Positions 58,951-64,000 of a stretch of DNA of 64,000 bases are shown here, in pieces (within the stretch, counting starts at the first letter, position 1; each line of letters starts with the position of its first letter). The notes beneath the pieces were generated by a model. That model did no database searches, had not been told where the DNA came from, and worked only from the letters and a program-made list of their open reading frames with translations. This DNA is from Paenibacillus endoradicis (GTDB lineage: Bacteria; Bacillota; Bacilli; Paenibacillales; Paenibacillaceae): contig NZ_JANQBB010000002.1 in NCBI RefSeq assembly GCF_024721975.1, forward strand, positions 186,001-250,000, read 5' to 3'. The translations under genes and the position numbers were made by a program.

Positions 58951-59050
58951 CTCCCTCCTAAAACTTTTCATGTCCTTCCTGATAAACTCCTAAGTACATG
59001 AAAAGTTACCTCGAAAACATAAGTTAAAACTTTTCATGTCCTTCCTGATA
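58951..59050 (-). repeat. 65-bp SD-bearing repeat inside the Pot-type operon (about 1.4 units)
   Basis: Minus-strand reading ends CATGAAAAGTTTTAGGAGGG before the PotB-type start. ACTTTTCATG pairs with CATGAAAAGT. A second partial copy starts 66 bases away (59026-59050). Confidence 0.8.
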
Positions 59051-59053
59051 TTA

Positions 59054-59112
59054 AGAAAGCTTCAATACTAGCGCTACTCTCATGAAGAGCATATCTATTA
59101 TTGAAGCTTCTT
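59054..59112 (-). terminator. Hairpin after the Pot-type binding-protein gene
   Basis: AAGCTTCAATA (59057-59067) pairs with TATTGAAGCTT (59099-59109), just after the binding-protein stop. No good T-tract, so it may only reduce read-through to the permeases. Confidence 0.55.
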
Positions 59113-59125
59113 GTTATAGCATCAA

Positions 59126-60226
59126 TTAATTATTAAGAATTTTTTGATTCCATAGATTAGTTGCAGCAGAACGTTGATCGATAATTGTTGACCAATCTAG
59201 CGTAATCATGGAATCTACTGCTTCTTGACCGTAAAGCACTTTAGAAGCTAGCTCTTCATCTAATACAGCAGTTGTATTAACTGGACCATAAAATCCTAGT
59301 GCCGCTAATTCCGCTTGTGCTTCAGGTGATAACATCAAGTTAATAAACTCTTTAGCAAGTTCTGTATTTTTAGAATTTTTAGAGATAACCATAGTGTTCT
59401 TTGCGAGAATTGGACCAGGATTACTAGGATAGACGAACTCTATACTTGCTCCTGCTTCTTTCAAAAGATTAGCTTGATAGTTAAATACTGGCGCAGCAGA
59501 TACTGTTCCTGCATTAATTTCAAGTGCTAGCTCATCGAGATTGTAGTGAGTCATTGCAAGACCGCCTAGCTCTTCAACTTTTGCGATATTATCTTCAAGA
59601 TCAGCTTCTGTTTTACCAAAGGCTAGACCAGCAATAGCAAGGAATGATTCTGCTTCAAAACCTGGGAAGGTAGATACAGATATTTCCCCTTTCAATTCAT
59701 CTCTCCATAGATCATCCCAGCTATCTATCGGTTCAGTTACTGATTCCGGGTTATAGGCAATACCTAGAGCCATAATACTTGATCCATAGCCCCATGATTG
59801 GGCGATCTCATATGAATTTGCTAGATTCGGTACGGACGGATCGACATCTTGAGCTACTCCATCTTCAATAGCTTGCTTAGATTCATAAATATTAAGGAAT
59901 GCGATATCCATGGATGGGTTGCTCTTTTCTGCATAAAGTAGAGCTGTACGATCACCAGTACCTCCTAGTACTAACTCAACTTCGGCACCTAAAGCTTCTA
60001 ACGGACCACGAATATATTTATCTATTACTTTCTCATGAGGACCACCCCATACACCAACAACTAATGTTTGACCTTCATATGGTTTTGCAGTTTCTCCAGT
60101 ATTAGCAGAAGAATTAGTACCGTTATTCGGACTGTTGCTGTTAGTAGATGTGTTATTACCACAAGCCGATAAAACTAATGTAAGGACTAAAATCATTGCT
60201 AATATTACCGTACGACTGTTCTTCAT
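59126..60226 (-). CDS. Solute-binding lipoprotein of the Pot-type ABC transporter
   Basis: Lipobox LVLSAC and an Asn/Ser linker precede a type-II binding fold of 320 residues (TLVVGVWGGPHEKVIDKYI). The pattern VGVWGG...L.GGTGDRTALL fits the family of Pot/Fut-type binding proteins that take polyamines, opines or other nitrogen compounds. It is encoded between the creatininase-family gene and the permeases. The ligand is unknown but probably carries an amide or amine. Confidence 0.9.
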   Translation of the reverse strand: MKNSRTVILAMILVLTLVLSACGNNTSTNSNSPNNGTNSSANTGETAKPYEGQTLVVGVWGGPHEKVIDKYIRGPLEALGAEVELVLGGTGDRTALLYAEKSNPSMDIAFLNIYESKQAIEDGVAQDVDPSVPNLANSYEIAQSWGYGSSIMALGIAYNPESVTEPIDSWDDLWRDELKGEISVSTFPGFEAESFLAIAGLAFGKTEADLEDNIAKVEELGGLAMTHYNLDELALEINAGTVSAAPVFNYQANLLKEAGASIEFVYPSNPGPILAKNTMVISKNSKNTELAKEFINLMLSPEAQAELAALGFYGPVNTTAVLDEELASKVLYGQEAVDSMITLDWSTIIDQRSAATNLWNQKILNN

Positions 60227-60271
60227 AAAATTTCTCCTCCTAATGTTTCTCTATTTATTGTTATCATTCAA

Positions 60272-61099
60272 CTATTTTGCTTTATTACCTGATTTAACAG
60301 AGTTGAGATTAAACTTTTTCATCTCAAGAAGATGTATAGCAATCTTCTCACCACTTAGAGCAATAAGCTCTTTACCCTTTTCCATTGTAGCTAGCGTTGC
60401 ATTTCCCGCTACACCAGATTCTGAGATATCATTCATTATCCATGCAAAGTTGGTAGAACCTTTTTCAGTATATCCTGCTGGGAAGTTAGGAATTTCATTA
60501 GGAGCAACGTTCATATCTACCCAATTTTCTTTTATAGCTAGAACGATTGACGTTTCTAAATCACCGCCATGTAAGCCGAATTTCTGTTCGCGTTCGTCAA
60601 TAATACCCGCCCCTATTCCAAGTCCGCCACCATCCATTCGGAACACATTCATTCCTGTAGCGATACGAATTTCTCGACCCATCATATTAAGCAACGCACT
60701 GTTTCCACCATGTGTGTTGAATAAAAGTAATTTTTTGAATCCTGATTGAGTTAAGCTATCCGCGATATCAAGTACGATACTCATTAATGTCTGTGCGGAT
60801 AAAGTAATTGTTCCTGGCTGACCATAGTGTTCATTACTTTTTCCATATGGGATAGCTGCTAGTGTCCAAATATTACAATCGTCTGGTAATTGATCAAATG
60901 CTGCAGTTAGCATGCCTTCATTAATTAATGTGTCTGTAAAGGTAGGAAGATGCGGACCATGCTGCTCTGTTGCACCAATTGGTAATATAACTAAAGCTTC
61001 TTCTTTGTTTGGCAACTGACTCACTTGTAGTTTTGATAGGCGTGGTAAAAAATGTGTATCCCAAGCCTTTCCTTGATATCTGTAAAATTGTCCTGTCAT
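60272..61099 (-). CDS. Creatininase-family amidohydrolase
   Basis: The 275-residue protein has the metal-binding motifs of creatininases: PIGATEQHGPHLPTFTD near the N-terminus, FNTHGGNSALL at about 150-160 and LHGGDLETS at about 193-201. The family includes creatinine amidohydrolase and other enzymes that open cyclic or formyl amides in the cytoplasm. It is the first gene of the unit with a Pot-type transporter and a CocE-type hydrolase, which suggests catabolism of an imported amide. Creatinine itself is not supported over other amides. Confidence 0.9.
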   Translation of the reverse strand: MTGQFYRYQGKAWDTHFLPRLSKLQVSQLPNKEEALVILPIGATEQHGPHLPTFTDTLINEGMLTAAFDQLPDDCNIWTLAAIPYGKSNEHYGQPGTITLSAQTLMSIVLDIADSLTQSGFKKLLLFNTHGGNSALLNMMGREIRIATGMNVFRMDGGGLGIGAGIIDEREQKFGLHGGDLETSIVLAIKENWVDMNVAPNEIPNFPAGYTEKGSTNFAWIMNDISESGVAGNATLATMEKGKELIALSGEKIAIHLLEMKKFNLNSVKSGNKAK

Positions 61100-61367
61100 C
61101 TTAGTTTCCTCCTAATATATTTATCTAATCAATAAAATGAGCAGCTTGTAACTCACTAGCAATTGTAGCTACCCTATTCCAAATCTACCTATCATCAATA
61201 TCAATTCATTTATAGCCTGTTTGAATTAATATCATTGTAATAATTATGTATGGGTAACCACAATGCACATTCACCATTATTGTTATATAAACTAACATAT
61301 TAAATGTTTTTTAGTGTATCATCCAAAGAAATCAAGAAATATATTCTGAATTCACAATAAAAACGTT

Positions 61368-61418
61368 AACTCCAGCCCCTATTATGTAAGATAACATGAC
61401 ATAATAGGGGCTGGAGTT
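61368..61418. repeat. 20-bp perfect inverted repeat
   Basis: AACTCCAGCCCCTATTATGT (61368-61387) pairs perfectly with the copy at 61399-61418 across an 11-base loop. No T-tract follows either way. It lies in the 61100-61508 gap, which otherwise holds only AT-rich promoter sequence and the next hairpin. Confidence 0.75.
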
Positions 61419-61439
61419 ATATTAACCACCCACAAACAT

Positions 61440-61483
61440 AGAGAAGAGCCTAACTAAAAGTTGCTTTAGTTAGGCTCTTCTCT
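61440..61483. repeat. 19-bp perfect inverted repeat after the small membrane protein gene
   Basis: AGAGAAGAGCCTAACTAAA (61440-61458) pairs perfectly with 61465-61483 around a 6-base loop. It is 25 bases downstream of the membrane-protein gene on the minus strand and may act as its terminator despite lacking a T-tract. Confidence 0.7.
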
Positions 61484-61508
61484 ATAATTATGTATTATAA
61501 AAATAGTA

Positions 61509-61838
61509 TTACTGATGAGGATTATTATTGTAGTATATTTGCGGCTGAACATCCTCTACATCTTTTACAGTAACAACTAATCCACCGAACTTCTTTGCTA
61601 GTCCGTTATATACTAACGCTATCAACATTGAAAACAGACCATACACCCAAATAAGAATAATAGGTAGAATAATGTATGGGATCCCTATTGCAAGCAATTC
61701 ACCTTGACCAATTACAGCTGCAATAATCGTAAATAAAATACCTATTACCATCATACATGCTAATGGGATAATAGAATAATAAATCGTTACCTTAAAGGCA
61801 GACAGTGGCGTTACATTTGTCACTTCTATTTTCTTCAT
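61509..61838 (-). CDS. Small two-TM membrane protein
   Basis: The 109-residue protein starts MKKIEVTNVTPLSAFKVTIYY and has two hydrophobic segments (about 20-45 and 50-80). It ends with a soluble, Tyr/Asn-rich tail. The V-T-NVTPLSAFKV opening recalls DUF3566 proteins, but the match is weak. The ATG at 61838 follows GGAGGTAG; an upstream start at 61901 has no ribosome site. The function is unknown and the gene stands alone. Confidence 0.7.
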   Translation of the reverse strand: MKKIEVTNVTPLSAFKVTIYYSIIPLACMMVIGILFTIIAAVIGQGELLAIGIPYIILPIILIWVYGLFSMLIALVYNGLAKKFGGLVVTVKDVEDVQPQIYYNNNPHQ

Positions 61839-61971
61839 ACAGCTACCTCCTTTCATAAATTTTATTATTATCTTATTAATGAATATGTCAGGATGACACA
61901 CGCTATTCTATAATTTAACATATTTTGATCTATTTAACTATGATACCTTTCGTTTACTAATGGTTCATATT

Positions 61972-62017
61972 AAAAAAGCATTACATTTATGAGTTTACAT
62001 AAATGTAATGCTTTTAA
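61972..62017 (-). terminator. Terminator of the flavin reductase gene
   Basis: AAAAGCATTACATTTATG (61974-61991) pairs perfectly with CATAAATGTAATGCTTTT (61998-62015). A T-run follows on the minus strand. Confidence 0.9.
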
Positions 62018-62044
62018 GGAATAAGCTATGAACTGTTCTAATTA

Positions 62045-62596
62045 TTAGACAGTTACATGCTGTTGATGTTTTGATAATTGTTCATGCAACTGATTAGTAG
62101 CGACTGTTAATCGGTCCACCAAGGACTCTTTAATGTGGTAACCACCTTGCTCTAAACGGTCTACCCATTCATCTATTGCAAACACACCAGGTAGAATCGT
62201 ATATCCTCCAAGAACATGCACAAGTGGTTTCAACGAATAATCAATCGCTAATAGATGGGCAAGCGTGCCTCCAATAAATAATGGTAGCGTGATCTTGTTT
62301 TCTAATCCTTTTTGCGGTAATAAATCAAGATAAGCTTTCAAAATTCCAGAATATGCTGCTTTATAGACTGGACTTGCGATAATGACAGCATCAGCTTGTG
62401 CAACTAACTCATTGGCAGCGATAATCTCACTATTTCCAAAGTTAGCTCGAACCAAAGCATCAGCAGGTAATTCAGCAACATTAATGTGCTCTACTTCATG
62501 TCCCTCAACTTCAAGCTGATTCGTAACATGATCCGTTAATGCAAATAATCTTGAATTACTCGTTGGACTACCTGAAATAATAACAATTTTACTCAT
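62045..62596 (-). CDS. ssuE: NADPH-dependent FMN reductase, SsuE-like
   Basis: The 183-residue flavodoxin-fold protein has SGSPTSNSR (FMN phosphate loop, residues 8-16), ASPVYKAAYSGILKAYLDLLP and GGTLAHLLAIDYSLKP. These are SsuE-type signatures. SsuE supplies reduced FMN to monooxygenases for sulfonate use. No sulfonate genes are nearby, so the partner is unknown. The ribosome site is the end of a 65-bp repeat. Confidence 0.85.
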   Translation of the reverse strand: MSKIVIISGSPTSNSRLFALTDHVTNQLEVEGHEVEHINVAELPADALVRANFGNSEIIAANELVAQADAVIIASPVYKAAYSGILKAYLDLLPQKGLENKITLPLFIGGTLAHLLAIDYSLKPLVHVLGGYTILPGVFAIDEWVDRLEQGGYHIKESLVDRLTVATNQLHEQLSKHQQHVTV

Positions 62597-62602
62597 TAAT
62601 AA

Positions 62603-62712
62603 TCTCCTCCTAAAACTTTTCAGTTGCTTTCTCGATAGCTTCTCAGTAATGAAAAGTTACTTCGAAAGCATTAACTAAAACTTTTCATTTGCTTTCTGAT
62701 GAGTTTCTCAAC
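62603..62712 (-). repeat. 65-bp SD-bearing repeat upstream of the flavin reductase gene (about 1.5 units)
   Basis: Minus-strand reading ends TGAAAAGTTTTAGGAGGAG before the reductase start. ACTTTTCA pairs with TGAAAAGT. The second unit starts 65 bases away, at 62677. The rest of the 62597-63020 gap is AT-rich sequence and the palindromic operator. Confidence 0.8.
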
Positions 62713-62941
62713 TAAAAATAAAGACAACGAGATAATGCCCATTAGGCATCTCTGGCTGTCCAGTAGAGTCTAAATTTTATAATCCCGAGTTAGTTACTAT
62801 GATTACTTATATTAATACTTGAACGTAAATATGTCAATTCGTTTTTGTAGCTTTATTATTACTTTTATATATTTTGAATGATTGGAATAATATCACATTC
62901 ACTCGTTAACACTATGGCTGAATTGTTAGATCAAATAATGT

Positions 62942-62970
62942 TTGACTAGTAGAGCTAACTGTGTTTTACT
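62942..62970 (+). promoter_or_regulatory. Possible promoter of the czrA-like gene
   Basis: TTGACT (62942-62947) and TTTACT (62965-62970) are 17 bases apart. The -10 lies inside the 44-bp palindrome, so a bound repressor would block RNA polymerase. Confidence 0.4.
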
Positions 62971-63004
62971 ATATATGAGCATATGCTCATATATAGTAAA
63001 ACAC
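62961..63004. promoter_or_regulatory. 44-bp perfect palindrome, operator for the ArsR/CzrA-type repressor
   Basis: The sequence from GTGTTTTACTATATATGAGC through to ...AGTAAAACAC is a perfect palindrome centred between 62982 and 62983. Its core ATATGAGCATATGCTCATAT resembles the known 12-2-12 operators of ArsR/SmtB metal sensors. It lies 17 bases before the repressor gene. Confidence 0.85.
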
Positions 63005-63020
63005 ATAAGAGAGGTGCCCT

Positions 63021-63329
63021 ATGGATAGTCAACATCATAAATACTTACATGTGGATACGATCGACAAAGTAGCCCAAATATTCAAAGCCATTTCCGATCC
63101 AACTCGTATTAAAATATTATATATGTTATCTCAAGAAGAATGTTCTGTTAATCACATCACAGAAATACTATCAATTTCACAGTCGGCTGTATCTCACCAA
63201 CTTAGCTTATTAAAAACTTTAAGACTTGTGAAAACTCGGCGAGAAGGCACATCCATCATCTATTCTTGTGATGATGAACATGTTATCTCATTGTTGAAGC
63301 AAGCCATCGAGCATGCAGAACATCACTAA
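63021..63329 (+). CDS. czrA: CzrA-like ArsR-family metal-responsive repressor
   Basis: The 102-residue winged-helix protein has the ArsR recognition helix [20 protein letters not shown]. The C-terminal helix has the zinc ligands of CzrA-type alpha-5 sensors: D85, H87, H98 and H101 (DxH...HxxH). It would leave its operator when zinc or cobalt rises. AGAGGTG precedes the ATG. It is followed by a cation-efflux gene and preceded by the palindromic operator, the classic czrA-czcD layout. Confidence 0.92.
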   Translation: MDSQHHKYLHVDTIDKVAQIFKAISDPTRIKILYMLSQEECSVNHITEILSISQSAVSHQLSLLKTLRLVKTRREGTSIIYSCDDEHVISLLKQAIEHAEHH

Positions 63330-63340
63330 TAAATACTAGT

Positions 63341-63551
63341 GAAAAGTTAGGTCCATGCTTCCGATGCTACTTTTCATCTACGAAGTAGAAACTCGAGAAG
63401 TTAATGAAAAGTTAGGTCCATGCTTTCGATGCTACTTTTCATCTACGAAGTAGAAACTCGAGAAGTTAATGAAAAGTTAAGTCTATGCTTCCGATGCTAC
63501 TTTTCATCTACGAAGTAGAAACTCGAGAAGTTAATGAAAAGTTTTGGGAGG
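63341..63551 (+). repeat. 65-bp SD-bearing repeat, three tandem units plus the SD tail, upstream of the efflux gene
   Basis: Near-identical 65-bp units start GAAAAGTTAG/A at 63341, 63406 and 63471. A fourth start (GAAAAGTTTTGGGAGG, 63536-63551) provides the ribosome site of the efflux gene. Each GAAAAGT can pair with the ACTTTTC before or after it. This array fills the whole gap between repressor and exporter. Confidence 0.95.
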
Positions 63552-63558
63552 GATATTA

Positions 63559-64000
63559 ATGAGTACAAAAAAATCGGATTCACATAGTAGTTGCGATCAT
63601 GATCACACAAATACGCATACACACGACCATGATCATGATCATAGCCATGGGTTACATCATCATCATGGTGATATCGAAGGAAATCGCAAAGGACTTATTA
63701 TTGCACTTATTATTACTGCAACTATTATGGTACTTGAATTTTTCGGAGGATTAATAACGAATAGCCTCGCCTTATTATCAGATAGTGGACATATGCTTAG
63801 TGACGCTAGCTCCCTATTGTTCAGCTTAATCGCATTTTGGTTTGCAGCTAAAGCATCGTCTCCCAAACGCACGTATGGATTTCATCGTATTGAAATATTA
63901 GCAGCACTATTGAACGGTGCGACACTATTCTTTGTTGCTGGCATTATCATCGTGGAAGCATTCAAAAGGTTTGTTGAGCCACCAACCGTTGCTAGTGGTT
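63559..64000 (+). CDS. czcD: Cation diffusion facilitator (CzcD-like metal exporter), 3' part beyond window
   Basis: The protein opens with a His/Asp-rich metal-binding tail at about residues 9-38 (HDHDHDHSHGLHHHH). TM1 follows (GLIIALIITATIMVLEFF), then the transport-site motif LSDSGHMLSDASS, where the His and Asp bind zinc or cobalt. Further TM segments are visible up to the edge. CDF proteins export divalent metal ions in exchange for protons. Regulation by the upstream CzrA-like repressor is likely. The ribosome site is the tail of the 65-bp repeat array. About 147 of some 300 residues are in the window. Confidence 0.95.
   Translation, partial: MSTKKSDSHSSCDHDHTNTHTHDHDHDHSHGLHHHHGDIEGNRKGLIIALIITATIMVLEFFGGLITNSLALLSDSGHMLSDASSLLFSLIAFWFAAKASSPKRTYGFHRIEILAALLNGATLFFVAGIIIVEAFKRFVEPPTVASG

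Noticed and set aside
60135..60749. 204-codon plus-strand frame
   Set aside because: It lies antisense to the creatininase-family and binding-protein genes, which are well supported by motifs; it has no recognisable domain.
63341..63551. CRISPR array
   Set aside because: The 65-bp units are contiguous and nearly identical, with no unique spacers, and no cas genes are present.

Overview
The window looks like chromosomal DNA of a low-GC, spore-forming member of the Bacillota, most likely Paenibacillus or a close relative. The evidence is strong AGGAGG-type ribosome sites, frequent TTG/GTG starts, YesM/YesN-type two-component pairs beside sugar ABC operons, DUF5696 and YIP1 proteins inside a transport operon, a YjfB-family small protein and a giant Gly-X-Thr collagen-like protein of the spore-surface type. 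I saw no rRNA, tRNA, insertion sequence, phage or CRISPR.

Layout. (1) 1-2446: end of a TrhO-type tRNA hydroxylase, a lipid kinase and an azoreductase with a palindromic operator. (2) 2753-15243: a carbohydrate locus on the minus strand with a Gfo/Idh/MocA oxidoreductase, binding lipoprotein, two permeases, secreted beta-helix/ricin protein, foldase-like protein, a second paralogous binding lipoprotein, histidine kinase and AraC-type response regulator. (3) 15462-17851: a CBS protein and a GH43 arabinanase-like lipoprotein. (4) 18396-31040: a nine-gene minus-strand operon with two permease pairs, two binding proteins (one giant and membrane-anchored), an NHL/TPR protein, a YIP1 protein and a DUF5696 protein, with no ATPase. 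(5) 31356-39663: arabinoside-degrading genes, namely a secreted GH43 lipoprotein, a LamG-GH51 protein, a cytoplasmic GH43, and an ArsR-like regulator with a large C-terminal domain. (6) 40962-44423: the collagen-like protein. (7) 44930-54033: an alpha-galactoside locus (GH36, binding protein, response regulator, kinase, divergent permeases), followed by yjfB. (8) 54403-61099: a creatininase / Pot-type ABC / CocE-hydrolase operon. (9) 61509-64000: a small membrane protein, a flavin reductase, and a CzrA-like repressor with a CDF metal exporter.

How it fits together. Loci 2-5 and 7 read as polysaccharide utilisation: secreted enzymes cut plant-type arabinan or galactoside polymers, binding proteins and permeases import oligosaccharides, and cytoplasmic GH43, GH51 and GH36 enzymes finish them. 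None of the four sugar permease pairs has an ATPase nearby, so a shared MsmX-type ATPase elsewhere is implied. Cre-like sites suggest catabolite control.

The most unusual signal is a dispersed repeat of about 65 bp. It lies directly upstream of five unrelated genes, always in the gene's orientation, and ends in the Shine-Dalgarno sequence with a conserved hairpin just before it. The nine-gene operon without an ATPase, and the binding-protein paralog coupled to a histidine kinase, are the best candidates for undescribed protein systems.
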